DNA of 64,000 nt, from positions 1 through 64,000 of the forward strand of contig JAUWGH010000004.1 in the NCBI GenBank assembly GCA_030606485.1. Reading direction: 5' to 3'. This document shows positions 17,114 through 26,379 of this stretch, piece by piece (the first letter of the stretch is position 1; each line of letters opens with the position of its first letter). The position numbers and the translations under genes were made by a program. The DNA is from Promethearchaeota archaeon. Lineage in GTDB: Archaea > Asgardarchaeota > Lokiarchaeia > Sigyniarchaeales > SOKP01. The notes below the pieces were generated by a model. That model did no database searches. It was given only the letters and a program-made list of their open reading frames with translations, and was not told where the DNA came from.

Positions 17114-17851
17114 TTAGGAGATGTATTTTAATATTTCTCTTATTGTGGTAATTGATATTTGTCCTGGAGCTGTTTGTTCTTTATAAGACCCATAAGTAAG
17201 ATATGAACCAGCTTTTAGACAAAAGATTCGGGACAGTATTCCCAACTCACCCATACAAAAACTAATAATTTTTTGATTTTCTGTTCCCAATTCTTTACAA
17301 ATTCTTAAAGGAATAATGTTATCTTCAAAATTTTTCGCGTAAAAAATCAATTTTATTAAATAATTTGAAGGAGATTTTTCTAATTTAACAGTAAGTTTAT
17401 CAAATTTTGCTTTAAATTTTGATAATAGTTCTATAACGGTCTCATAATCAGGGGTTTTATTAAAGTTATGGTAAGAAAAGATAATTTTAACATTCTTATT
17501 AGAAGCTTTTTTAATTGCATTTTGTAGGAACTCATCATCATTATCCATTTCAATATCCACATAGGTTGGGCTTAGATTTATCACTTGATTAATTATGTCA
17601 TATCGTTTTTTATTTTCAATATCTAGCTTGCCACCTTCACTAAATTTTCTGAAAGTAAAGATCACGGGAATTTCAACTCCAATAAAAGTGAGTAGTTCTT
17701 TTAAGAAATGGGTAGTTAAGGATTCAATATCCTTAATATAATCTAATCGAAATTCAATGATATTAGGTCTTAATTTTAATAATTCTTCAATTTCTTTTTT
17801 CAATTGATGAATTTCATTTGTTTCTACTGGAACTGGAATACAAATATTCAT
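17114..17851 (-). CDS. aroD: 3-Dehydroquinate dehydratase, type I
   Basis: Product of 245 residues, a class I aldolase-like barrel forming a Schiff base. EFRLDYIKDIE (substrate Glu/Arg), FTFRKFSEGGKL, SYHNFNKTP with the general-base His, KLTVKLEKS with the imine Lys and SYKEQTAPGQ near the end are all in the expected order. It dehydrates 3-dehydroquinate in the shikimate pathway. It is convergent with aroK (stops 31 bp apart). No gene for the first two steps (DAHP or archaeal ADH synthase, DHQ synthase) is in this window. Confidence 0.93.
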   Translation of the reverse strand: MNICIPVPVETNEIHQLKKEIEELLKLRPNIIEFRLDYIKDIESLTTHFLKELLTFIGVEIPVIFTFRKFSEGGKLDIENKKRYDIINQVINLSPTYVDIEMDNDDEFLQNAIKKASNKNVKIIFSYHNFNKTPDYETVIELLSKFKAKFDKLTVKLEKSPSNYLIKLIFYAKNFEDNIIPLRICKELGTENQKIISFCMGELGILSRIFCLKAGSYLTYGSYKEQTAPGQISITTIREILKYIS

Positions 17852-17927
17852 TTTCTATTTTTTTAATAGTTATTTTAATAAAAATTAAAATTGGTTTTTA
17901 AGAAAAAAAGAATAAAAAAAATACATT

Positions 17928-18569
17928 TTAATCCTGATAGCCAATAGCTCCTTTAATTTCCTCTTCAGACATTGCCAATGTATCCGTAGAATCAATTTTT
18001 TGTAGTAAATTCTTATTCTTATAATGCTCTATTATTGGTTCAGCATTTTTTTTATATACATCCAACCTGTTATTTACTGTCTCTTCAGTATCATCTGAAC
18101 GATGTTTTAATTCGGCACCACACTTATCACAAATCCCTTCCTTTTTTGGTGGTAAAGTATAGATATTATAAATCTCATTACACTTAGCGCAGGAGACCCT
18201 TCCTGTTAGCCGTTTCATGATAATATCGCGTGATACTTCCAATAATAAAAAGGCATCAATATCAGTTATTTCATCAAGGGCTTCCGCTTGTTCTATAGTG
18301 CGTGGAAAACCATCAAGTAGAAAACCATTCTCTTTTACATCATTTTGGGTTAACCTATCTTTTATCATGTCTATTACAACATCATCTGGAACAAGAGCAC
18401 CATCATCCATGTACTTTTTTGCTTTCAACCCTAATTCGGTTTTATTCCTTAAATTCTCCCGAAAAATATCCCCTGTGCTTATATGAGGTATTTTGGGTAA
18501 AATCTTTTTAATTTGTCCAGCAAATGTGCCCTTGCCACCTCCAGGGGGGCCAAATAATACATACTTCAT
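17928..18569 (-). CDS. adk: Adenylate kinase with zinc LID
   Basis: Product of 213 residues: Walker A GPPGGGKGTFAGQI, the AMP-binding STGDIFRENL, the GFPRTIEQAEAL block, and a LID domain at about 125-160 whose CxxC...CxxC (CAKC, CDKC) would bind zinc, as in Gram-positive and many archaeal enzymes. It is the bacterial-type long AK rather than the short trimeric archaeal form. It equilibrates AMP, ATP and ADP, useful beside AMP-forming acetyl-CoA synthetase (60158-62131). Downstream of it on the same strand is aroD, 76 bp away. Confidence 0.95.
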   Translation of the reverse strand: MKYVLFGPPGGGKGTFAGQIKKILPKIPHISTGDIFRENLRNKTELGLKAKKYMDDGALVPDDVVIDMIKDRLTQNDVKENGFLLDGFPRTIEQAEALDEITDIDAFLLLEVSRDIIMKRLTGRVSCAKCNEIYNIYTLPPKKEGICDKCGAELKHRSDDTEETVNNRLDVYKKNAEPIIEHYKNKNLLQKIDSTDTLAMSEEEIKGAIGYQD

Positions 18570-18709
18570 ATTAAAATTTACACCAATAGCTAATATAGTT
18601 TGAATTATTAATATTTAATAATTAATATATCGTTTTTTTATAATTATTATTTACAGTTATAATAAATATTGAATATACTTTATTGCTATAAATTAAAATT
18701 AAAGAAGAA

Positions 18710-19294
18710 GTGGTTTTTTTGAGTATTGAATTAACTGAGCCAATATTTAAAGGGAGTAAAAGTCTGGAAGAGTGTATATTTGAGAGAGAAAGTGTTAGGA
18801 GTTTTAAGGATAAGGAAATTGAAAATGAAAAAATTTCCCAAATTTTATGGGCAGGTCAAGGTAAAAAAGGGTATAAAAAGACCGTCCCATCAGCGGGTGC
18901 CACTTATCCTTTAGAGTTATATATTACAATTAAAGGTAAGGGTTTTTTTCATTATAATTCTAATAAAAATCTATTGGAATTAAAAAACGATGGTGATTTT
19001 GGAAAAGATTTAGCTCAAGCATCTTTAGATCAGATGTTTATCTATGAAGCACCAATGAATATCATAATTTGTGCTGATTTCAATAGAACATGCGGTCATT
19101 ATGGTAAAAGAGGTGTGAGATACGTTTATATGGAAATTGGTCACTGCGCACAAAATATTGAATTAGAAGCGGTTGCATTGGGGTTAGCTTCCGTTCCTAT
19201 TGGTGCGTTTCATGACGATGAGGTAAAGAAAGTATTAGATTTACCTAAAAATCTTGAACCGTTATATATTATTCCTATTGGATATCAAAAATAA
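18710..19294 (+). CDS. SagB/ThcOx-type nitroreductase-family oxidoreductase
   Basis: Product of 194 residues. RESVRSFKDKEIENEKISQILWAGQGK, PSAGATYPLELY and the C-terminal GLASVPIGAF with DLPKNLEPLYIIPIGY are the hallmarks of stand-alone SagB-like FMN proteins. It probably binds FMN and oxidises or reduces an unknown substrate with NAD(P)H. The start is GTG 18710 after AAAGAAGAA; TTG 18719 is an alternative. It converges on the receiver gene with 4 bp between stops. Confidence 0.82.
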   Translation: MVFLSIELTEPIFKGSKSLEECIFERESVRSFKDKEIENEKISQILWAGQGKKGYKKTVPSAGATYPLELYITIKGKGFFHYNSNKNLLELKNDGDFGKDLAQASLDQMFIYEAPMNIIICADFNRTCGHYGKRGVRYVYMEIGHCAQNIELEAVALGLASVPIGAFHDDEVKKVLDLPKNLEPLYIIPIGYQK

Positions 19295-19298
19295 AAAC

Positions 19299-19661
19299 CT
19301 ATTTCTTTAAAACCTCCTTAATTTTTTCAGCTAATTTTTCAAAATCGAAAGGTTTTTCAATAATATCAACTGCTCCAATTGAAAGTGCTTCTTCTCTAAC
19401 CGTTTTATCTGCACTAGCAAAAATAATTTTTGGGTTTTTTCCAAGACTAATAATTTCTTTTGTAGCATCAATTCCACTTTTAATCGGCATCCGATGATCC
19501 ATTAAAATAATATCTGGTTTTTCTGAAAATGATTTAAATTTCTCAACAGCTTCTTGCCCATTCTTTGCAATCCCAATAACTTGAAATCCCCAAAAACTCA
19601 ATAATTTTTGATATAGATCTCGGATTGCTCGATCATCCTCAACGATAAAAATGTTTGTTAT
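19299..19661 (-). CDS. Stand-alone receiver (CheY-like) response regulator with a non-standard start
   Basis: A complete 120-residue receiver domain is encoded: IFIVEDDRAIRDL with the acidic pair (D9, D10), LMDHRMP with phospho-acceptor D55, the Ser/Thr position FASAD, and EKPFDF with the conserved Lys. No ATG, GTG or TTG lies in frame before the acidic pair. The first usual start, TTG 19601, would delete it and make the domain useless. In-frame candidates are ATA at 19661 or ATT at 19652, after GAGG and AGGA purine tracts. The kinase gene stops only 4 bp upstream, so a frameshift that would fuse the two as a hybrid kinase is the alternative. Confidence 0.8.
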   Translation of the reverse strand: MTNIFIVEDDRAIRDLYQKLLSFWGFQVIGIAKNGQEAVEKFKSFSEKPDIILMDHRMPIKSGIDATKEIISLGKNPKIIFASADKTVREEALSIGAVDIIEKPFDFEKLAEKIKEVLKK

Positions 19662-19665
19662 TTTC

Positions 19666-22461
19666 CTAAACCTCTGGAATTATTATAATAAAATTACTTC
19701 CTTGCGAATAATCTCCTTGAACTTTATCTTCTACCCAAATTTCTCCATTATATAGTGATATAATTTTCTTTACTAATGATAACCCCAACCCCATACCACT
19801 TGTACTCTTATCTGCTCTATAAGCCCTTTCAAAAATTATCTCTTTTTGATCATCAGAAATTCCGTAACCATTATCAATAAATTCCATTTTAAGAAATTTA
19901 CTACCCTCTTTTTTGATTTTTGAAAATTTAATGAGAATTTCAACAATGGGGCGTTCATTATATTTTACAGCATTAATTAATATGTTTTCAAATACATCTA
20001 TTAAGAGATCATTTGCTTTAATAAACAATTTTTTTTTTTCGGTCTCAATCTCTACATTAATTTTTCTCTGCTGGAAATTTTTCTTCAAAATCTCAACTGA
20101 TTCCTTTAAAATCTTACAAGCTTCTATGGGTTGTGTAAGAATTTGAGCCTTATCCAAATCAGATAGTTTTTGTACATTTGAGATCAAGGTTGCACCCCTT
20201 TTAACTTGCTCTTTTGTGGTATTAAACATACTTCTTACTTCAGGTAATATAGTTTCCTCACCTAAATAATGTGTAGCAATTTCTATTGAAGATAAGATAT
20301 TCTGAAGAATATTATTCATATCGTGAGCAATAAGATCCTTATAAAAATTAGCGCGATTATAAGCTTCGCGATAATTCTCTTGCGATTCTTTTAGTTTTTG
20401 TTCTGCTTTTTTCCTCTCTGTGATATCCTGTATTATAAATTGTATCAATGATTGATCTTCTATCTTTATTAAAGAACCATGGAGATTTGTCCATATTATA
20501 CCTCCAGTTGACCGATATAATGGAAACTCAAATGATTCTGTAGCTTCACCTCTAAGCGCTTGTTTGAACTGCTTTTCGAATAATGGTATAAGAGGTTTAT
20601 TTCTCTCATTTAATGAGAAGATTTCTCTGAAATTTCTTCCGATTAAATAATCTTTTGTATGCGTAGAAAGAAAATGATTTGTAGCAGTATTACAATCTAT
20701 AAGATTTCCTTTTAAATCCAAAAGACCTATGGAATATGGAGAACTTTCGAATAAATGACGATATTTTTCTTCGGATTCCCTTAACTTTTGTTCCCAATTT
20801 TTTCTTTCAGTAATATCCCGTATAAGACCATAAAACCCAATCTTTTTTCCTTCAGAATCACGTTTTAAATAAACAGAACTTTCAATAAATCGTTGTTGTC
20901 CATCTTTTCTAATCGGTTTAAATTCGATTATTGCTCGAGGAATATCATTTTTATAAACCATATTGAACTTCTTAAAAATGTCTTTTATATTTTCCGTATG
21001 AACCAATGTGCTATAATTCTTTCCCAATAATTCATTTTTCGTATATCCAAGATATTCAACTAATCGATTATTGAAAAATTTGAGATTTCCTTCGAGATCT
21101 ACCTCATAATATCCTTCCTGAATATTTTCAAGAATTCCTCGATATTTTTCTTCGGATTCTTTAATCTTCTGTTCCGCTAACAAACGCTCAGTAATATCAC
21201 GGCTGATTCCGAATAAGACATCTTGATCAACCCAACGGCCTTTAGTAAAAATCGTCTCAACGGGAATTATTTTCTTTTCCTTGGTAATTAATGGAATATT
21301 ACAAGAATTAATTTTACCCTCAACCAAGTCTCTGAAAATTCTAAGCGCATAATCGTGTTGTGTTGGTGGGTGAATTTTTATTATATTCATTTTTAACATT
21401 TCCTCTTCTGAATAATTTAAGGTTTTTAAAACGGAAGGATTAACACTGAGAAAGCGCCCATCGAAATTCATAACAAATATTAATTCTTGCATAGAATCGA
21501 ACAACGTTTGTAAATTTGCCTGACTTTCTCGAAAAGCTTCTTCGGTTTGCATTTTTTCTATAATTGCACCGGTCTCTTGTGCTATAGTTTGAAATATATT
21601 CTTTTCTTCGTTTGAGAAGAAATGATGATTTTTAGAGGCAATATTTATTGCTCCATAGACTTTATTTTTTACAAAAAAGGGGATACTGGCAAGGGATAAT
21701 ATTCCCCACTTTTTTGAACGCCTAGGATGAATTTTGGAATAATCATCTGTAATAAGTGGCTGCCCTTCGTTAAAAACAATATTATAAGCACCTTCGTCGA
21801 TTTTAACTCGCTTCACATCTTTAATAAAATCGGAAGGAAGCCCTTTAAAACAAGCTAATTCAGCAATCCTTGTGCTTTCATCCACTAAATAAATACCACC
21901 ACCTTCAAAATTCATCAATTCAAGGGTTGAATTTAATACATTTTCTAATAACAATGATAAATCCTTAATTTTATTTACTGTTATTATAATTCGGTTTAAA
22001 ACTTCCATCTTTCTTGCGTATTCTTTTATATTTTCTTCTGCCTTCTTGCGCTCGGTTATATCTAGAAGTGATGCTAGACTTTTTTTGGTTCTAGGAATCA
22101 TATCGATAGTTATCAATATATTCCGAATATCACCTCTTTTATTGATGAAATGAAACTCGTAACTTTTTGGAGCAATGTCAGAGGTTTTTCTGCGTGAGTA
22201 ATGATACTTTTTCATCATCTCTAAATCTTCTTTGATAACAAATTCAGTCCATTTTTTTTTCCATTCAATCTCTTCTTTTGAGTAGCCAGAGAGTTCTTCA
22301 AACTTTTCGTTTGCAAGTGAAATAGTAGTATCCTTCTCGATTATAACAGTTGCAGTTCCTGTATTTTCAAAAATAGTTCGGTATTTTTCTTCAGATTCCT
22401 TTAAATTTAGTTCCTTCTCTATTCGCTTTCTTGACTCCAAGTTTTTATCCTTTTTACTCAA
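19666..22461 (-). CDS. Soluble multi-sensor histidine kinase (four PAS, one GAF)
   Basis: Product of 931 residues without membrane segments. Order: PAS at about 20-140, GAF at about 165-315 (FEGGGIYLVDES, AINIASKNHH), then PAS domains at about 320-440, 445-565 and 570-690, each ending in a DITERK-type motif. A phospho-acceptor helix with AHDMNNILQN near 710 replaces the usual HExxxP, as in several archaeal kinases. The ATPase domain at about 800-931 has DNGYGI and GMGLGLS. It probably integrates several cytoplasmic cues such as redox or small ligands and phosphorylates the adjacent receiver. Confidence 0.9.
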   Translation of the reverse strand: MSKKDKNLESRKRIEKELNLKESEEKYRTIFENTGTATVIIEKDTTISLANEKFEELSGYSKEEIEWKKKWTEFVIKEDLEMMKKYHYSRRKTSDIAPKSYEFHFINKRGDIRNILITIDMIPRTKKSLASLLDITERKKAEENIKEYARKMEVLNRIIITVNKIKDLSLLLENVLNSTLELMNFEGGGIYLVDESTRIAELACFKGLPSDFIKDVKRVKIDEGAYNIVFNEGQPLITDDYSKIHPRRSKKWGILSLASIPFFVKNKVYGAINIASKNHHFFSNEEKNIFQTIAQETGAIIEKMQTEEAFRESQANLQTLFDSMQELIFVMNFDGRFLSVNPSVLKTLNYSEEEMLKMNIIKIHPPTQHDYALRIFRDLVEGKINSCNIPLITKEKKIIPVETIFTKGRWVDQDVLFGISRDITERLLAEQKIKESEEKYRGILENIQEGYYEVDLEGNLKFFNNRLVEYLGYTKNELLGKNYSTLVHTENIKDIFKKFNMVYKNDIPRAIIEFKPIRKDGQQRFIESSVYLKRDSEGKKIGFYGLIRDITERKNWEQKLRESEEKYRHLFESSPYSIGLLDLKGNLIDCNTATNHFLSTHTKDYLIGRNFREIFSLNERNKPLIPLFEKQFKQALRGEATESFEFPLYRSTGGIIWTNLHGSLIKIEDQSLIQFIIQDITERKKAEQKLKESQENYREAYNRANFYKDLIAHDMNNILQNILSSIEIATHYLGEETILPEVRSMFNTTKEQVKRGATLISNVQKLSDLDKAQILTQPIEACKILKESVEILKKNFQQRKINVEIETEKKKLFIKANDLLIDVFENILINAVKYNERPIVEILIKFSKIKKEGSKFLKMEFIDNGYGISDDQKEIIFERAYRADKSTSGMGLGLSLVKKIISLYNGEIWVEDKVQGDYSQGSNFIIIIPEV

Positions 22462-22700
22462 TTTTAATCATCATTTTTTTATTTTAATAATACCCACATA
22501 TTAAGTTACAATTATTAAATTAAAATTTAAGTAGGAAAATAATTGAATTAGAAAATTTTGATTCTTGATCTTTATATTTAAAACAAATATTTCATATAAA
22601 GTTTAAAATTATTTTATATACGAAATTTGATTCTATTTAAAAATTTTATAAAAATTAATATAGGATATAAAGTAAGAAGAAAAAATGTAGAGATTTAAAT

Positions 22701-23492
22701 TTACATAAACAATTGCGAATATCTATCCTTTGATCCTGGTTCTTTTTGCGGTAAATGCATCTGTTGAGCTTTTTGGGCTAATTCCATCATCTTATTTTTT
22801 ATCTCTTTACCACGGTCTATCAAGTCTGAAACATCAACTCCTAATTGATATATTGTATTGAGAGCCTTAATTATTTCTGCGCCCCCTTCTGGTGTTGGAA
22901 TCTGCTGGTATGCGTCAGTAAATAAGATATATGCATCAATAGGATTATTCAAGCATTCATTTAAAATTGAGGCTTCAGGTCCTACCACTAAACCTTTAGG
23001 TATAATCTCAAAACCGAGCTTTTCAAGTTTTTCTTTTATCTCTTTCTCAGCAGCAAAAAAAACCTTAAATTTTTCGACCATTTGTAATGTTGGAATGCCT
23101 TGCAGTATTACCATTTCCTTAGCTTTTATATCTTGGGACAATGCCCAGTTGCAAATTGTCCTAGCGAGGTCAGAATAGTCTTTTGGGGTAGAAAATGGGA
23201 GATCACAAACACCAACAATTAAATTTTTATCTTCAGAATAATATAATCTAAAAGGGCGCCTTAATATCCCATCTGTAAACACTGCAATAGGCGGAAATGA
23301 ATCACTTGCAACAAACCCGATTTGTTTAATATCTTCAATTTTTTCAACTAACTCGTTAGTTACTATAGGTCCAATTAATCCAATACCTGCAAATCCCAAA
23401 ATAATTGTAGAGTTTGGCTGAATTTCTTTAGGATCAACCTCTAATACAACCCTGCTGTTTTTACCTCGCTCGCAAATATATTCCTTTGTCAT
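22701..23492 (-). CDS. PAC2 family protein (proteasome assembly chaperone-like)
   Basis: Product of 263 residues. IILGFAGIGLIGPIVTNELVE at the start, GFVASDSFPP, GVCDLPF and GIPTLQMVEKFKV are typical of the archaeal PAC2/PbaA-PbaB family, related to the eukaryotic PAC1-PAC2 factors that promote 20S proteasome assembly. GLVVGPEASIL and the helical C-terminus (about 215-250) complete the fold. The extreme C-terminus is not a clear HbYX motif, so direct proteasome gating is not supported. Monocistronic, with an AT-rich leader of about 200 bp. Confidence 0.85.
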   Translation of the reverse strand: MTKEYICERGKNSRVVLEVDPKEIQPNSTIILGFAGIGLIGPIVTNELVEKIEDIKQIGFVASDSFPPIAVFTDGILRRPFRLYYSEDKNLIVGVCDLPFSTPKDYSDLARTICNWALSQDIKAKEMVILQGIPTLQMVEKFKVFFAAEKEIKEKLEKLGFEIIPKGLVVGPEASILNECLNNPIDAYILFTDAYQQIPTPEGGAEIIKALNTIYQLGVDVSDLIDRGKEIKNKMMELAQKAQQMHLPQKEPGSKDRYSQLFM

Positions 23493-23689
23493 AATATTCT
23501 CACAAAAATTTTATTTTCTAAAGAAGTAATTGTAATGAATATAATTAATTTTTTCTAATATTTCACCAAAGATGATATATAAGAATAAATTTTTATATAC
23601 TTCTTAGATGTTAAAGAAAAGGTAAATTAATTTTATTTATTAAAAAGTAATTAATATCATTAAAGTAAATAGTTGTGCTGAAAAAATAA

Positions 23690-24277
23690 ATGAATATTCC
23701 AGATATATCAAATTTAATTTATTTTATTCATTTTGGAACCCAAGAAAATATATATTTTTCTTGGAAATCAAAATATAGCCCAAAAGCTTTCATCTTTGAT
23801 TACACAATTGCAAAAGAAGCAATTAAATCCGAGATATACTTCCATTTAAATAAGGGAGATGTTAAGATCGTATATCAAAAAAAGAATAACTTTATTTATA
23901 TAATTGGGGGACATATCTCTGTTCAGTTTCAAATTCTTGAGGCATTATTGGATTATCTTTCAAAAAGATTTATGGAAATTTATGGAGATGTGCTTTTTGA
24001 TATTTTTGATATTGGTACTGATGATTTCTTTAAAGACTTTATTTTAAAAATAGAAGATACGATTAAGCAAATTCCTAATCAAGTCGGGAACGTAATTACC
24101 GCGTATTGTAGAATTTGTGGCAAATATGTAAACGTTTATGTGAAAAAAAGTATGATTGAAGATGCAGAGGATTACCCGGTCGCTTTAGTGTATATGCATC
24201 ACGGCCACTCTCTTTTGTTATATATAGATGCTGATTTCAAAGTAAGGGGTGCCGAAATTGTTTCAATTACCGGTTAA
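23690..24277 (+). CDS. Longin-like protein with a C-terminal Cys/His module
   Basis: Product of 195 residues. The N-terminal half has the longin/roadblock pattern: beta strands (LIYFIHFG, NIYFSW), then FIYIIGGHISVQFQILEALL and an amphipathic helix YLSKRFMEIYGD. Longin and roadblock proteins act as GTPase regulators, and Asgard archaea carry many. The C-terminal part has a CRIC pair, then VYMHHGHSLLLYIDADFKVRG, which looks like a small metal-binding or ligand module I have seen only in outline in Asgard proteins. Its stop is 10 bp from that of the convergent zinc-ribbon GTPase pseudogene, suggesting a former functional pair. Fold assignment is by eye only. Confidence 0.5.
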   Translation: MNIPDISNLIYFIHFGTQENIYFSWKSKYSPKAFIFDYTIAKEAIKSEIYFHLNKGDVKIVYQKKNNFIYIIGGHISVQFQILEALLDYLSKRFMEIYGDVLFDIFDIGTDDFFKDFILKIEDTIKQIPNQVGNVITAYCRICGKYVNVYVKKSMIEDAEDYPVALVYMHHGHSLLLYIDADFKVRGAEIVSITG

Positions 24278-24287
24278 AGATTCCACC

Positions 24288-24776
24288 TCAGCCTTTTCCT
24301 CTAATTATTATCAATTTAGTTCCGATAAACAAGATTGGAAGATTTGGATCTTCTGCTCGAAGCATTTCAACCCATTCCTCTATTCTATAAAGTGTTTTAA
24401 TTCGAGTCAGATCAAACATTAAAAGAGCCCCGCTTGCTCCTGAAATATAAGAGTTTAATATAAATCTAAATTGCATTTCCCCTCCCAAATCCCGAAGTTG
24501 CAATTTATAAACTATCCCATCAATAATAATGTCTTCTACAAAAAATTCAACGCCAATAGTTATTCTAGTATCTGCTAAAAATTCTCCTTTTATAAATCGG
24601 TGTAAAAGTGTTGTTTTCCCAACAGCTCCCTCCCCAGCTGTAATGATTTTTTTATAAACTATTTCTTTATCTTCTATTTTAAAGATATCGGGTTGTAGTA
24701 AGGTGCCACAATTAGGACATTATTTCTTGAATTCTTTTAGTTTATGTCCGCAATTTTTACAATGTTTCAGGAACAT
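24288..24776 (-). pseudogene. Zinc-ribbon plus Ras/Rab-like small GTPase, interrupted and truncated
   Basis: Reading ATG 24776 to TGA 24288-24290 gives one frame with a single internal TAA at 24720-24722. Before the stop is CKNCGHK, after it CPNCGTLL: together a four-Cys zinc ribbon split exactly by the stop. Then comes a Ras-superfamily G domain: P-loop GEGAVGKTTL, the switch I Thr (ITIGVEF), DLGGEMQFR (DxxG, with Gly rather than Ala), and LPILFIGTK. The G4 Asp is missing (GTKLI) and the protein ends six residues later, so G4 specificity, G5 and the last helix are lost. It is a decayed Asgard-type GTPase. TTG 24503 would only yield the damaged second half. Confidence 0.75.
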
Positions 24777-24827
24777 TTTCTTACTTTATTTATCTTATTA
24801 ATATTCTTTAAGCCCATATTCAAATTA

Positions 24828-25223
24828 CTAAAAATTTAACCAGCCATATATTATGAAAATTGGTCCTATAATTACACAAAGGAGATTTATAGTTAGGTTC
24901 ATTATGGTATCACTTTTATTTGTAGTATATCCGCCTTGTTGTGCATTGAAAGATACATCTAATAAACCTAAAAATACAAGCGCGCTCCCAGAAATAATAC
25001 TGAAAAATATACCAAATCTTTCTCCCATTAAAATTCCTATAGCACTAATTATAAGAGAAGGTGTAATCCAAAATAGGTCAGGGACGGGAAAACTTCTTTC
25101 ATAGCCTAAAAATATTTCTGTTCTTTCTGGATTCCTGTTTTCTACTTTAAAAAAATAGATCCAAAACCCAATAAGTCCTACTGAAAATAAAATTTGTAGG
25201 ATTGCAATAATAATATGTATCAT
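24828..25223 (-). CDS. Four-helix membrane protein, unknown function
   Basis: Product of 131 residues with hydrophobic helices at about 5-24, 50-66, 70-90 and 108-128, and short polar loops (ENRNPERTE, NAQQGGYTTNKSD). No motif recognised. It lies between the GTPase remnant and the divergently transcribed SDR gene, with about 100 bp for both promoters. The start is ATG 25223; no strong ribosome site is apparent. Confidence 0.6.
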   Translation of the reverse strand: MIHIIIAILQILFSVGLIGFWIYFFKVENRNPERTEIFLGYERSFPVPDLFWITPSLIISAIGILMGERFGIFFSIISGSALVFLGLLDVSFNAQQGGYTTNKSDTIMNLTINLLCVIIGPIFIIYGWLNF

Positions 25224-25322
25224 CTATTTAAACAACTCCAATTGAATCCTTTTTATTTAATAATTTTATAGATATAATTAAAATTAAGATTTATTTATAC
25301 TTATATACTAAAATTTTTAAAG

Positions 25323-26129
25323 GTGATAAAAATATTTGATAAATTTTTAGAAGGAAAGGGTGCCGTTATAACTGGTGCTGCTTCTGGGTTTGGAAGAGAT
25401 ATTGCCTTAAAATACGCAGAATTAGGTGCAAACTTGGTTTTAAATGACATAAATGAGGAAGGACTTGATGAAACCGCAAAAATGGTTAAATCTAAATTTG
25501 GATCCCAAGTGCTCTCTATTATAGCTGATGTGTCAATTTGGGATGAAGTAAATCAAATGAGGAAAAAAGCCTTTTCTACTTTTGATAATATATTTGTGCT
25601 AGTAAACAATGCAGGAGGAGGTGTCTCGTCTTATAAAAATATTCTTGCCAGGACAGAAGAAGATTGGCATAAAATTTTAGATATTAATTTAAAAAGTCAA
25701 TGGTTGATGGCTAAAGCGTTCTGTAGAAAAATGAAACCACAAAAATTTGAACCAATATCTGGGAAGGTAATTAATATGGCTTCAATAGCTGGTGTGCGGC
25801 CAGAAGCACAATCACCCGTGTATAGTATAGCTAAGGCTGGAATTATTGCGTTAACAAAAATATTGGCAGGACAACTCGCACCAAAAATGACGGTTAATAG
25901 TATAGCTCCTGGATACCATATAACTGGACTGTATAATGATTCAGAACAAGTATTAAAAGACGCGATGGAGGTTCAGGGTATAAAAACCCCCTTAAATAGA
26001 TTGGGAACAGTTGAAGACGTGTCAAAAGTTGCTGTATTTTTAGCTTCACCCCTCTCTGATTTCATTACAGCTGAAAATATCGTTGTAGATGGTGGCGTAA
26101 TTACAGTAGGTGTGGGAGCACATTTATAA
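25323..26129 (+). CDS. Short-chain dehydrogenase/reductase
   Basis: Product of 268 residues of the classical SDR family: dinucleotide motif TGAASGFGRD, the acidic NAD-type position LNDINEEG, NNAGGG, the catalytic Ser (NMASIAGV), YSIAK Tyr-Lys dyad, and APGYHITGLY. The closing DGGVITVG is standard for FabG-like members. Asp at the end of strand 2 favours NAD(H). Substrate unknown. The start is GTG 25323 with AAAGG directly before it; the protein begins with the usual short lead to the first strand. Confidence 0.88.
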   Translation: MIKIFDKFLEGKGAVITGAASGFGRDIALKYAELGANLVLNDINEEGLDETAKMVKSKFGSQVLSIIADVSIWDEVNQMRKKAFSTFDNIFVLVNNAGGGVSSYKNILARTEEDWHKILDINLKSQWLMAKAFCRKMKPQKFEPISGKVINMASIAGVRPEAQSPVYSIAKAGIIALTKILAGQLAPKMTVNSIAPGYHITGLYNDSEQVLKDAMEVQGIKTPLNRLGTVEDVSKVAVFLASPLSDFITAENIVVDGGVITVGVGAHL

Positions 26130-26379
26130 ACTAATTATAACCTAAAAATATTAATTTTTCATTTTTTCTTTTTATATAAAGGCGGAAATGAAAATTTTTT
26201 TTATCAAACGCTGGTTCTGGAAAAAAGATTCTACTTCACACTCATGAAATAATAATATATTATTGGAAATAAACAAAGGTTTAATCTGAAAAAAAATCAT
26301 CTTACATTTATTAGCTTATTCTAATAAAATATAAAAACAAATTTAAAATTTAACCTATAACTATGATTTATGAGGAAAT
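26130..26379. promoter_or_regulatory. Leader region of the SmsC/SmsB unit
   Basis: 250 bp without a gene. The last 60 bases are A/T-rich with TATA-like stretches (around 26325-26345) and end in GAGGAAAT before the ATG, a good Shine-Dalgarno. An earlier part (26180-26230) has slightly higher GC but no convincing frame or hairpin. Confidence 0.3.
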
